64,000 nt of DNA from Melieria omissa. Taxonomy: Eukaryota > Arthropoda > Insecta > Diptera > Ulidiidae. The stretch is from assembly GCA_963971225.1 (NCBI GenBank), contig OZ020267.1, positions 32,627,298-32,691,297 on the forward strand, written 5' to 3'. Shown here piece after piece: positions 12,821-25,095 of the stretch. The notes under the pieces are model-generated. The model worked only from the letters and a program-made list of their open reading frames with translations. It searched no databases and was not told the origin of the DNA. Numbering within the stretch: the stretch's first letter is position 1; every line of letters starts with the position of its first letter. The position numbers were made by a program, and so were the translations under genes.

Positions 12821-15040
12821 TTTTAAGCGCACTTTTTTGTATTTCCTATTAATCTCTGGGGTTATAGCTTCAGTTGTGTAAACTTGAGTCATTTGTTTGA
12901 GTATGAAATACACTTTGCTTATATACGTATCCTGCATTGATTCGTTGTACATTTTGTAAAATAGTGGCAGCTTCTTGTTTTATTCATTGTTGCGTTCTTC
13001 AGCTCATGCTAAAGCAGCGGCTAGAAGTAGAGAGAAGTAGGAGCTATGAATGACCATTATGTTGGAATCAGTTAATGTTGCGACCAATGGCGAAGTAACT
13101 GTAACCTATTTCTTTGCTTTATAAGCCAACAAATGTCTGTAATTTGAATCGTGAATGTCCAAACAATTTCCGAAAAAACAGCGACAGTGACACACAAGTT
13201 CATGAGCCATTGGGAGTTTATGTTGGAATCTTTTTGACAAGCCTTGCCATAACCTTAAACCTGTTTCGCTTGAGAAGCGCCCAGTGGGTCTTGCGCGATG
13301 TGTGTAATCACATTGCCAGTCACATTAAACCGCAACAATAGTACAAATACGACAACAACAACAACAAGACAGCAGCCGTACAATTTTTGAAAATGGTAAC
13401 AGACTCATTTCAAGCCAAACCTACCTAACTACAAATGAAATGGCGCAGTGAGCAGAATATTTCAATTAGCAAAGCACAACATAAGAAAAACTTGAGGAAA
13501 ACGTGTTGATTTTCTGAAGGCAGCAAGTACTCCACTTTGCTGAGACGCCAACCAACCAACCGCACGCACCGCGCACGAAGCAGTCAGTGACCATGTCAGA
13601 CGCACACAAAACACACACACACACACACAGCGTCGGGCATTATGCTCTGCATTATGGCTTTATTATGTGCGCTTCGTGTGTATGAATCGCCAGTTATTAC
13701 TTTTCGTGGCGGCCCTAATTGCGTAAATCACGTTTCCGTGGTCAGTACCTGGCCAAGTGTTGCAATTGCCGCCAGCAACATGAGCAAATTTGCTTGTGGT
13801 CTACGCTCGCTGATACTGCAGGAGAATGCGGTTAATCACCGGAACACGAACAATGTGTCAAAGCTGGTTCAGAATGGCATAAATTTGCCAAACTGTAAAA
13901 TGCTCAATGCAAAATTTGAGTGGCAATCAAACAGCCAAAGACGGGCAGAGGGCAATAATTGAAAAAAAAAAACACTTTTTCATCTTTGTCGTCTCGCCTT
14001 GCAGCCGTTTGGCGGCTTGCAAGTGAGAAATTGAACAAAACCAATTGATTGCACACAAAGTGCAACGCGCTCACATAGACCTAATAGACCTAAGTATGGT
14101 ATTATTTGTAGGGGAAAGAGGTGGTGATTTGAATACAACTTTCAATCCCTTAAGCTTTGCTTTTCAGTAAAATTTCCTAGTTCAATACTGAAAGCGAGCA
14201 GTGCTGGCACCCATTTTCGCTCCCCTATATCGGCAACAAAGTGCATGCAGAGCAGAGCAGAGCATGTGGCAAGTACTCATAGTAAGGTAATAACGCGCAT
14301 AATGACGGTATCTGTCGACAGACTTGGGAAAAATGCACGTGAAATGCAGTCAGCGACTTGCTGCAGCCGCCGATTGTCTCAGCGCAACAATCGCACTTTT
14401 GCTGCTGTGCACATTATGACATCACACGCGATCGTACGCACCGCAGCCGCAAGTTGATGCTCCTTTCGATGGAGTTGGCACCTCTGCGCACGAGCATAAC
14501 GAATTGTGGGTTTTGCCAGCAGTTTGTGGCGCCTTACACTCAAGTCAAATGACTTCGTGTTGGCAAATAGTCGGTGAACAAAATAATGCAAAATTAAAGG
14601 ATTTTTTTTAAGTGATATAATTCAATATATGTATGTAGTTCTATTGCTTGGTGAATTTTTGAATTTTTTTCTTCGTTTATTTTCTAAATAAAATCAGACC
14701 AATTAATTGTATCTTTAGGCGAAATTGGCAAAGTTATGTTTTTTAGGTCTTTTTCAGATAAAAAGTCAGTAGAAGTCGTACAACAGAGAGTCTAGACTGT
14801 AGAAGCTTCATGGATTTGGGAGCTGAGATTTATTGTCTCAAGGCACATAGCTACAGTAGGTTACCTATTTACATAACTGGCCATAACAACCCGTTACTGG
14901 GTTGCGGCTTGCCGCAAAAGCTCTCTCCAGGCGCCTCTGCTATGTGCGCCCCTTTTCCAGTTGGTCATACCAAGAGATGACAGTTGTGATACAGTAGGTT
15001 AGTCAGATTAGGTTAAAGCGGCTATCTGGATATGGGACTT
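12821..15040. other. Upstream region of the cadherin gene; no gene seen
   Basis: Probable 5' UTR and promoter of the minus-strand cadherin gene, followed by intergenic DNA. It contains a CA repeat at about 13609-13628 and ORFs up to 106 codons without recognisable domains or splice logic. Confidence 0.5.
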
Positions 15041-15118
15041 GCCGAAAGACACACTTAGGCTTCAGAATGTGCTTGTTGTGATACCATAAGGAGAGAGTGA
15101 TCTGTCTTACTGGAAAGC

Positions 15119-15200
15119 GGTCGGCCTCGATAGTCAAGCGGGTAGCGCGCTGGCTCCTCATACCAAAGGCTCCAGGTTCGATTCCTGGCTCGGGCTGGTG
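15119..15200 (+). repeat. tRNA-derived SINE head (copy 1)
   Basis: The stretch has a pol III A-box-like segment (TAGTCAAGCGGGTAGCGCG), CAT at the anticodon position, and a B-box in a good T-arm (CCAGGTTCGATTCCTGG). The acceptor stem does not pair, so it is not a functional tRNA. A second copy with about 85% similar sequence lies at 36539-36616. Both continue into CTCATCTACTTC, a shared SINE body. Confidence 0.75.
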
Positions 15201-15399
15201 AACAACTCATCTACTTCTATCGCTATCCACATGAAGGAAATGAGAATTACAAGAATCGCACAAGTGCGCTCTTGGCAGGCAATGGCAAAAACCTCCAAGT
15301 GTGAACGAGAAACTGCCAATCGCCGTTCGGATTCGGCGTTAAACTGTAGGTCCCCTCCCCCCCTTTCCCCATCCGCTTGAAATGTGTGCTGTAACATGA

Positions 15400-15615
15400 T
15401 GTTGACTGAACTGAGGTTATCCAAGCTGTCGAAGAAAAGAGAGCTTAGGAATTTCCAACTTCGTCTAGAGGTAGACGGACAGTGGCAACGAAGGAGACTT
15501 ACAGTCTCTTCTTCCTCTTTTTTTTGGTAACTGCGGCAATAGTCCCAACTGTCAATATCAAATCTGTTAGCCTGACGTGCGAATAGAAAATGTCCTATCA
15601 AAATTGCTACGAGTA
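15400..15615 (-). pseudogene. 3' remnant of a non-LTR retrotransposon (LINE) ORF2
   Basis: The minus frame reads GHFLFARQANRFDIDSWDYC, then RSYQKKEEEETVSLLRCHC and FLSSLFFDSLDNLSSVN. This is the C-terminal end of a LINE ORF2, with the typical GH...C-x2-C...EEE-T--H-L--C pattern after the RNase H region. One zinc-ligand position is altered. The upstream reverse transcriptase is absent, so this is a 5'-truncated insertion. Confidence 0.7.
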
Positions 15616-16281
15616 TGCAATGCGATTTTTGGTAAACGAGATATATAACCAATATATAACCAATATAACCGATATATAACCAATAAATTTGTATACCTTA
15701 GTAGTGAAGCAAAGAAACTCGTTTTTCAAATACAAATCTCAAAATACCTAACATTTTTTATCTTGGATAGATAAGGGTCTTTTGCCTCCTTTTTTGTAAT
15801 AATTAAAAATTTAATTAATTAAATGTTTACGATTTTTCTTTATCTTTTATACATTTGTTCAACCAAATCAACCACTACTGAAGTGTTCATTTCTTTGTTC
15901 CAAGAGAATACAAATACAGCGGTGGCCATTGTCGTACTGAACCTTTATATAAGTTTCGAAGGTTTTTGTTGGATAACTTTAAAGCTTTAATCAGAAAAAT
16001 TGGTATAATCTATTTTGGTCAATATATTTTGTCCATCGTTTCCTCGAACGTTGCTTATCTTTCAGGCAACATACGGATTTTGCGTTGAGACAATTTAGTG
16101 TCTTTGAAGACGATACACGATTTACTAAATTTTTGGTTTCTTCTTAAGAAGTGAACTACTGCTTGGCCAAGCCATGAGTCCTAGTCGGAAGAAGCAATGT
16201 CTGGCAAACACGGCGGTTGGGGTAGAACATCTTAACAAAATATCCTTGACAACTGTTTCAATATATGCATAAGTAAGAGTG

Positions 16282-16422
16282 AAGTTCACTCTCCATAGCA
16301 TTTTAGGTGTAAAGTTGCTATCGTAGTAATCTGTCGCTACAATTGCTTTCGAAAACATTGCGAAAATTCAAAAATTGCTACGATAGCAAATTTACACCTA
16401 AAATGCTATGAAGAGTGAACTT
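16282..16422. repeat. 45-base inverted repeat with 51-base loop
   Basis: The arms 16282-16326 and 16378-16422 match at 43 of 45 positions when one is reverse-complemented. They would form a strong hairpin. No gene is nearby; it may be the core of a small fold-back element. Confidence 0.85.
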
Positions 16423-16799
16423 CGCTATGGATTTTCAGATCGAAATGCTGATGCTTTGACGTGAATACAGTTACAAGATGACCCGATGCAATACTAGTGC
16501 TGTCATCTCTCGAAAAGTTCTCAAAACTTGTGGCTAAATGAGTGCCGTGGTTGTTCAGTGATCTCTCGATCTCATCTTTAATGCAATGCTTGTCTTCTCC
16601 TTTGTACTCTCCCCTACATATTTTGCTTCTCGGTCTCAGCTGATCTAAGTCATTCGTTATTTGTTTTTCAGCGAATCAAGACGCCCAAACGAATCCAACC
16701 GTGTTCTCCGATTCTTCCGATTTCCATGGGATTATTTGGTTGGATTCGTCTCGAGTTAGTTCAGGCTTATGCGAAACGAAAATTCCGGAAAATCTATTG

Positions 16800-17870
16800 A
16801 AAAAGTCGCAAGATCCCTGCCATGTTAGATCGCGAATCACTTGAGAACGGTTGGACCGATTTGGCTTTTTGTTGTATTCATAGTTGCCAGAACAAGGCTT
16901 GTACTACATGGGCTGAAAAGTCTTTGGCCTGACATAGAGATGGCGCCAAAAATTAAGAATTATTGTGTTGTACATGGAAAACCATCCTTAACTTAAATTC
17001 TGTCAAAGTTTCATGACATTTGGTTGACTCGTTTTCAAGTTATTGCTTTCGAAGTGACGCTACCTCTGAATTTTTGTAAACAATGGAAAAAAGTGAATTT
17101 CGTGTTTTGATAAAACATTGCTATTTGATGGGCAAAAATACAGATGTATTATAACATTTATCAAGCCATGCTTTTGTTTCCACTGTATTTTTGCCCATCA
17201 AATAGCAATGTTTTATCAAAACACGAAATTCACTTTTTTCCATTGTTTACAAAAATTCAGAGGTAGCGTCACTTCGAAAGCAATAACTTGAAAACGAGTC
17301 AACCAAATGTCATGAAACTTTGACAGAATCTAAGTTAAGGATGGTTTTCCATGTACAACACAATAATTCTTAATTTTTGGCGCCATCTCTATGTCAGGCC
17401 AAAGACTTTTCAGCCCATGTAGTATGAAAGAAAATTTTAGGAAAACGGGGCACTTTTTTCAGTCCAAATTTTTGGACAATAATTTTGGAACCATAAGACA
17501 CACATCAATTAAATTAATTGCGAACTCACTATTTAGTCATGTCAGAGGGCGTGGCACCTCCTATACAAGCAATATCTTTATAATAGAATATCTTCAAAAT
17601 TGTAATGTGCACAGCATTAAAATTTTGTACCCCGTCGTCCTATAGATGAGTCATTCTACTGGTAAGATTTGATGGGCGTTTGAAAAGGGGCGTGGCACAT
17701 GTTTTGTGACCCAAATATTCTGCTAAACTATAAATCGCTCAGCAATGAAACTAAGTATGAACCTTCCATTTATTCATATCTTTTGACAAAGGGAATGGGG
17801 CGGGTATTGAATAAGGGGGCATGGTGTAAGAAAAATTATAAAAATTGGTTTTTGAAATTGGATTTACTGA
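16800..17870 (+). mobile_element. Helitron-related fragment, split by a mariner fold-back element
   Basis: The sequence GAGAACGGTTGGACCGATTTGG at 16840-16862 and the GAAAACGGGGC and GAGGGCGTGGCACC blocks at 17440-17860 match, in the same order, the 5' half of the complete Helitron at 20431. The two halves are separated by the 513-base fold-back element at 16907-17419. This is an older copy into which the fold-back inserted. Its ends are not defined. Confidence 0.65.
16907..17419. mobile_element. Mariner-derived fold-back element (near-perfect 237-base inverted repeats)
   Basis: The arms 16907-17143 and 17183-17419 are reverse complements with only one mismatch that I found, around a 39-base loop. 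The element is flanked by TA on both sides (16905-16906 and 17420-17421), the mariner target duplication. Each arm starts with the same terminal repeat (CATGGGCTGAAAAGTC). Each inner part encodes the first residues of a mariner transposase (MEKSEFRVLIKHCYLMGKN). It is therefore made of two copies of the 5' end of one mariner joined head to head, with no transposase core. The near identity of the arms points to a recent origin or to gene conversion. Confidence 0.9.
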
Positions 17871-20149
17871 CCCCTAGCAGCAACATTGCTGATTTGTGGG
17901 CCTTAATTGCGTTAATTAGTAGCTCTTCCTCTTCCTTTAGTTGGTTTCCTGCGTCGATTTGCATTGCCAGAGATTCGCCATCTCGCTTATTTCATTATCA
18001 AAGAACAAAAAAACAATGTTGTGTGAGACGAACTTCGGCGGATCAGCTAGCACAGATATATTTCTCATTGTTTTCAATGTATTTTTTAATACACCAACTT
18101 TGTCCCTTTACTAACCATTTTGCTTGAGTGAATGAAATCACATATTGCACATTTACCTGCAGATTGTGAATATTGAAATGCATGCAAATAATTTGTGATA
18201 TTTTATCATGTTTACTCAAAAGTGAAAACTTCATTGCAAAAATTCCAGCAAAATTAGAAACAACATCTCACAACAAACGAGCAATAAAAAACGGTAATAA
18301 TTAAAATGGCAAAATTATGCAGCAAATGGCAAACGAGTAATGAAACTTTTAACCGAACGCAACTCGAATCATATTTAATGGAAATGTTGGCCGCCTTGAA
18401 CGGCCTTGAACAATTGGGCACAATTTGGTAATTTTTGTAAACATTTAAGCGGCAATCGAAATGCAACATATACATAGATTTATGTATGTGTATGTGTGTG
18501 TATGGGTCCATCTATATTCATTTACAACATCTGGGGGCTATGGCGATGCTTGCATTGCGAGTATGGAGTGGGCGCTCTTGCCGACTCTAATTACGCAAAA
18601 GCAATTAGCCACCGCGCTTACTTTTGTCTATATGTACGTATAGTAGATGCAAAGAGATGCAGATGTGAAACCGATTTGTGTGTGGCTTTTCCGTTTTCGA
18701 GCGAAATTCATGACCATTTACGCAGCGTTGTTGCAGCACCCGCCGGCGGCTATCAATTACCTGCTTAATTTTGAGTAACTGCACAAACGCGTACACCACA
18801 CTGCCCCCCGGTCCTGTTAACTCGCCTCTTTGGGTTTCGTTATTGAAAGCTAAATGTTGCTAAATCATGCAATTTAGCGGCGTTCGGTTAGTGGTGCCTC
18901 GGCTGCAGCATAAACTGCATGTTTTTATGCCACATTGCTTGGCGCAGACAGTTTTGTATATTTTCGATTGGGGCTGTGGTGTTTATTGTTGCAATTTCAT
19001 GCTCGGCCCATTCAACACTCGTACACCAACACCAACCAGCGCGCATCAAGCGATTGCGCTTGTAGTGGTGAGTGCAATCGTGGGCAATTGAGTAGATGGG
19101 TAGGCCAACAGAGTTGTTGTTGTTGTGTTGAAATAAATTAGCAACAAGCTTGCAATTATTTATGGCCAATGCTTTTTTGTACCATTGGCAATTAGGTTGT
19201 GTGGTCAGCGGGCGTCTTCAGTTGGCCCATCGAAGCGATGCCTCCAGCCAGGCGTTTACAGTATCTGTTGCAGGCAGCTGGAATGCTGGCCTGGCCGTCT
19301 GAAGTCTGCCATCAACTGTGTAGCTGTGCAAATAAAATCAACACCAGCGTCATGACAGCTCAACAAATTGAATTAGACTTTCTTTGAGTGCCGTTTATTG
19401 TATTAAATTAAGTTGAGCAAATTGTTGTCAGAAATTGCTTGTATCGCCCAACGCTTGCTGCACATTTGTTGTTGGGTTTTTGTCAGCAATTTGGTGAAAA
19501 TTGCTGCCTATATGTTGTTGACGTGTTAGAAAACATTTGACACTTATTCGGCTTAATTGTCTCACTTGCCTGTTTGCGCTTTATTGTCTTTTAACAGATG
19601 TGGGTGCAAAGGTAACAACACGAAAACCGCTATTCCGGCAGTAACGCATTTATGGGCTTTTCTGGTAGAAATTTCTTGGGTTGTGGTTTGTCAGCAATGT
19701 ATTGTTGTTGTACTGTGGTATTGCTATTGGTGTGCGAGACAGTGTAACGTGCTAATGACTTAAAGTAGGAAATTTCGATGTGGCTAATGTTATGGTTGGC
19801 AAAATTCGGTTTTTTTGTTTTAAAGTTCCATCTTAGAAAGTAGATTAAAGATGTTTGTATTTAACACACACACACATTAATACGGACGAGTATGTACTTT
19901 TACGAGCTTGACATTGCCAATTAAATCGATCGAGTTGAGTTCAAAGTCGAGTTGAAGTGAAACCTCAATCACTTTTAGATTTTAAAATCTGTAGACTGAG
20001 AGACCACACCTGGGTTTTGATTGAATGGCTTAAAATTTGTTTGATGTGAATATTTTTTAATTATTTTGTAATATTATTTTGTGACTCTAACATTAGAAAG
20101 GCCATTGCTTTCATTTTGACGGCTTTTCACTTTTCAATATCTTTTTTTC
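17871..20149. other. Intergenic; no gene seen
   Basis: AT-rich with scattered short ORFs (up to about 140 codons) that lack recognisable domains. No element ends were recognised. Confidence 0.45.
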
Positions 20150-20340
20150 GTTAGTCTTTTTATCAACTTTTGCTTTGATGACTTTTATTTTTTGATGTTT
20201 TATACAATTAGTTCTAAAATTAGTGTTTTACAATTACAATGAGACACATAAGATTTGTACTTTTCGAGATATCAGCGTATATAATATGCAGTTTTTATAG
20301 GTATGGAAAACTTGCGGTCTTTCTAGTGTTAAATAAATAT
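20150..20340 (+). repeat. Dispersed repeat, copy 1
   Basis: Shared blocks such as TACTTTTCGAGA-ATCAGCG-ATATAA and TAGGTATGGAAA recur in the same order at 29815-30030. No protein is encoded. It is probably an old non-autonomous element. Confidence 0.6.
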
Positions 20341-20430
20341 TTGAATGTTTAAATTTGCAGTATTTTTCTTTAGTCTATTTTCGTATATTTCGTATTACAA
20401 AATTGTTAAGCATTATTTTTTATTTTTTTA

Positions 20431-22284
20431 TCTATATATATAAAAATGAATCGTGGTCCATTCGGCTGCTTAAAACTCGAGAGCGGTTGGACCAACTTGG
20501 ATACTTCCTTCGGCGGGTTTGTTCGAAATTGTTACGTGAAGGTTTATAAAAAAAGAAAAGTCGGGAAAACGGGGCGTGGCGTCACCAGAATACATTTTTA
20601 GACAATAAATTTGGAACCATAAGTCACACATCAATGGGGTGGGTATTGGACAAGGGGGTGTGGCACCGCCCATACAACTCAAATCTTTTAGGTGGAATTG
20701 CTTCGAAATTGTAAGTCGCACAGCATTGAAATTTGTGGTACCGTCGTAGATGTGTCATTCTACTGTTAAAATTTTATGAGCGTTGAACAAGGGGCGTGGC
20801 AAATCTTTTATGCAGCAGAACTGTAAGTCGTACATCAATGAAACTTGGTATGAACCTACCATTGAATCATATCTTTCGATAGAGGAAATGGGGTTGGTAT
20901 TGAACAAGGGGGTGTGGCATCGCCCATACAACTGAAATGTTAAATATATGAAATGTATAATAAATGGAATAGCTTCGGAGTTGTAAGCTGCACAGCATTG
21001 AAATTTCGTGTACCGTCGTTTCATAGATGTGTCATTCTACTAATGAGATTTGATCGGCGTTGGTCAAGGGGCGTGGCACATTTTTTATTATCCAACAGTT
21101 ATGCAGTACACATACATCAGTGAAACTTCGTACGAACTTTCCACTTAGTAGCACAATTCGACTAGAAGAAAGTTGTGAGCATTGGACAAGAGGGCGTGGT
21201 ACCGCCTCCATTTTTATATACATAGATTGTTTACCCCAACTGACTGACTGATTGATTGATTGATTCATCATCGCTCAGCCCAAGCCGCTGAAGATACAAA
21301 CATGAAATTTGAAACATGAATCTTAAAAAATGAACCTCCGCTAAGACGGGATTTTTCGAAATTCGGGGTGTAAAGGGGCAAAACATGTTTTAAGGTATTG
21401 TATGTGATTTAAGAGACTTATTGATTTCGAACTTCCTGAAAATACTCTAAACCAAAAATAATTCGACACGTGTTTTATAATTTTTCGAAAACCAAAATTT
21501 AACCCATTATTCGGTTAAGATTTGTTTAAGGGTAGACTCGGAAAAAACATGAACCGATAGGCCTATTGACATCAAAATTTGTAAAAATACTTGAAATAAA
21601 AAAAAATTTACACGCGTTTCTCAATATTTTCAAAATCTAAATCTTACCGAATCAGCGACGGGTTAAAAGTATGTATGGAGAAACAATTTTGTTTTTTGAG
21701 CCTTTTGACTTCAAACTTGGTGAAAGTACTTCAAATGTAAAATAACTCGATACGTGTTTTTCATTTTTTCCGAAAATCGGACGGGGTCAACGAGCGGTTA
21801 AAAGTTTGTATGGCGAAACTGTAAAAAAAAATGAATTAACGGGCCCACTGACTTCAAACTTTGTGAAAGTATTCTTAGTAAGAAATAATTTGACACGTAT
21901 TTTTCACTTTTTTGAAAATGAAAATCTAAATGGGTCAACAATAAGTTAACAGTTTGCCTAGAGAACCACGATTTATTGGTCCTGTTGACTTCAAACTTAG
22001 GCAAAAAGCACTTCAATCGGGAAATAATTAAAATGTGTTTTTCATATTTTTGAAAATCGAAATCTACCGTGGTAATCTAAGGGTTAAGAATTTGTTTAGA
22101 GTAAAGGTGAAAACTCATGATTTAAAGGGCCTTTTGATTTCACAGTTGTTAGAACCACTTGACATCAAAGATAATAGACATATGTTTTTTTTTAAATCAA
22201 AATCTGAGGGAGTCAACAATGCGTTCAAAATTTGTATCGGGTGAAAGAAGAGAGCTTGCGTGCGAAGCCGCGGGGCTCAGCTAA
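20431..22284 (+). mobile_element. Complete non-autonomous Helitron (1,854 bases)
   Basis: The 5' end is TCTATATATATAAAAATGAA directly after an A. The 3' end is a GC-rich hairpin (GAAGCCGCGGGGCTC) followed by CTAA and then a host T. This is the Helitron pattern: 5' TC, 3' hairpin plus CTRR, insertion between A and T, no terminal repeats. The left part has repeated GGGCGTGGCA blocks at about 130-200 base spacing. The right part (about 21340-22240) holds about seven degenerate 110-base units built around GACTTCAAACTT and GGTTAAAAGTTTGTATGG. No Rep/helicase is encoded. Confidence 0.85.
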
Positions 22285-23934
22285 TATTTTATAAACGTTT
22301 TTATGTTATATTCTTTTTACTGACTTTGGTTTAGTCAGTTTTCATCAAATTGCACTGTTTTCAACAAGTTGGCCAGAAAAAAAATCTATTAATGAACTCG
22401 AAGCTTGTCCCAAGTTGCTGCATACACTTTCTAAGCTCTAATTTATACGCAGCTTCGAAATGCAGATACGTTGGACAGCAAATTTGTTTCTAGCTTATTA
22501 AACATCAGACCGCCCTCAAGCGGCAGTGCAAATAATTGAGTCAAAGAAAAGCGAACTTCTCTAGAAAATATGCCAAGTGTGACGGACAGACACAATAGGC
22601 ACCAAATGTAGCGCTGTGTGCTATGTATCTATATGCATACTCCTTGATAGTTGTGGCTGCTGGTTGGCTACGAAAAGACCCACTCAAGCTGCCAAGTGTG
22701 TGTGTGTGTGTGTGTGTGCAGTGTGAGGTATGGGGCATGCGGTATGATGACTCAAAATCATAGCACCGCAACGAACCCTTCCTGTCAAGTGATGTTGTTG
22801 TTGCTGTTGTTAATCAACAATAGGCCTCCAACAAACCAACATATGCATATAAATTTCGAACAACAAAAGAATGCTGGCAAACACACGGCTGACGGCGTTG
22901 AACTTGACTGCTGGCCGGCAGTCGATACGCGGGGCAATGACAACACATTACAAATACAAAACAAAATGTATATTTTACATATATATGGTATGTGTGTGTA
23001 GGTATGTTTTTAGCAGTTTAAACTGTGGTAGCTATGTGTGAGGGGGAAGCGCTTCAAGTGTGGCGAACTGCAGCAAGTGCAGGCGCACCGGAAGCGCGCA
23101 ACCGATGGCCGCTTGAACCATATGAGATTTTATGTGAATAAAAACAATTTTAAAGTGTTGTTTGGGTATTTACATATTTTTATACTAAATGGTAGAGTAG
23201 TGGCATTTGTTTATAAAAGCGTTAAATATCTTAGGAAGGTAGGTGTGGATGTTGAGGTAGTTTTGTTCAATATTTTACTCAGTTTATTGCTTCTTGGTTG
23301 GTTTATTTTGTTTACTGAAACTCTTTCGTTTATGCTACTGCCAGCGATTATTGAAATTTATATATGTGACACGCTTAGCTGCATTGCTGCTGCGGTTTGA
23401 AACTAATTTTGTGCATTTCTTGTTAACGGACTTAACACTTTGTATGATTTTGTGAATTGACTTCCGATGTTGGTAGCGAAAAATGTTTGAATTTCAAAGA
23501 AAGAGATTAAGGGACAATTCAATGCTCACTGAGCTCAGGTTTCTGGAGTATCCTACATGAAACTAGAAGTGGGGGAGACGGAATAAGGACTAACCCCTTC
23601 CACGTTTTTTCTTTCTTATTCCTTTCCTCTCTATTACTAATCGGACCAGTCCGAATGGACTTAGTGCTATGGAAAGCTTGTAGCCTTCCTGCCCATCCTT
23701 ATACCACATCACATCAGATCATAAACAGGGAACGAAAATAACAGTAATTTTTTATTTTCTAAACCAGAAAAAACATACAGAAGTAGATGTCGAATAACAG
23801 CTTCAAGTACACCATTGTGATTCTTGTGGCCTGGGCTTTCCTGCTTCTTAAATTTTTGCCTTTTATTAAGAGAAACCCTATTATTGTCCAAACAAAGAAA
23901 ATCAGAAAATAACTTAAATTTTTTCCCCAAAAAA
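22285..23934. other. Intergenic; no gene seen
   Basis: Contains a GT repeat at about 22698-22718. ORFs at 22651-23001 and 23038-23400 have no domain, no plausible splice context and biased composition. Confidence 0.45.
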
Positions 23935-25095
23935 TAAAACTAAAAAAATTACTTTTATTAGAAAAAATTTATTACTGTCGAAAAGAATTAAACTAAAACA
24001 AAATTTAGAAATATTTAGAAATAAAAAACTTTTATTATTGTTGAAAAAATTCAACTAAAAATTAACTTTTGTTTAAAAAAGACTTAAACTCCAAAGAATA
24101 AAACTAAAAAATAACTTATTTTGGTCTACAACAAAAAAAAATCAGAAAATAACTTTTATTTTTGCCCATAATAAAACAAAAAAATCCCTTTTTTGTAAAA
24201 ACAAAAAATTAACTAACATATAACTTTTATTTAAAAAACTTGTATTACTGTTCAAAAGAATAAAACTCTAAAAATAACATTTTTTGCATAAAAAAATAAA
24301 AAATATAAATGCAAAACAAAAACATAAAACTAAAACATTACTTATTTTTGTCAAAAATAATTAAACTCAAAAAAGAATTTTTATTTTAACCCAAATTACT
24401 TAACAAACATTACTTACTTTTGCCCCAAAAAAGTAAACTAAAAACTAACTTTTATTAAAAAAAAAACTTTTTTGTTGTCCAAAAAAATAAAGCTTAAAAA
24501 ATTATTATTATAAATTATTTTGGTCTAAAAAACAAAAAATCAGAAAATTACTTTTATTTTTGCACATAATAAAACAAAAAATCACTTTTTTGCCCAACAA
24601 AATGAAATTAAAAACTAACTTTTCTTAAAAAAAACTTGTATTATTGTCCAAAAGAATAAAACTACAAAATTACTTAGTTTTGTATAAAAAAATTAAAAAT
24701 AGAGAATAACTTTTATTTTTTTCCAAAAAATAAAACTAAAAAATGACAGTTCTGTAAAAAAATAGGAATGAACTTTTATTTTTTTTCAAAAATGAAACTA
24801 AAAAATGACTTTTGTTGAAAAAATTTGAATTAAAAAAATAATTTGTATTTTAGTCTAAAAGTTGAAAAACAACTTCTGTCTACTGATTTTTTACCCAACA
24901 AAATTAAACTAAAAAATAAATTTTACCTTAAAAAAACTTGTGTTATTGTCCAAAAGAATAAAACTAAAAAAAATGACTTAGTTTTGTATAAAAAAAGAAA
25001 AAATAGAAAAGAACTTTTATATATTACCAAAAAATAAAACTAAAAAATTACTTATATTTGTAAAAAAAAATTAACTCAAAATAAAATTAAATAAA
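23935..25095. repeat. Extremely AT-rich degenerate minisatellite
   Basis: About 1.2 kb of irregular repeats of AATAAAACTAAAAAATAACTTTTATT-like units (shown in part) with TTGTCCAAAA or TTTTTGCCC spacers. Units recur every 35-80 bases with many indels. There is almost no G. No gene. Confidence 0.8.

Noticed and set aside
15119..15200. tRNA gene (CAT anticodon)
   Set aside because: The T-arm and both pol III boxes are good, but the acceptor stem does not pair and a shared non-tRNA body follows in both copies: SINE head.
20431..22284. CRISPR-like array
   Set aside because: The internal units are diverged 110-base tandem repeats inside a eukaryotic Helitron; there are no short identical repeats with unique spacers.
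22651..23400. ORFs of 116 and 120 codons
   Set aside because: Low-complexity (GT repeat) or Leu/Phe/Val-biased translation of AT-rich DNA without domains.
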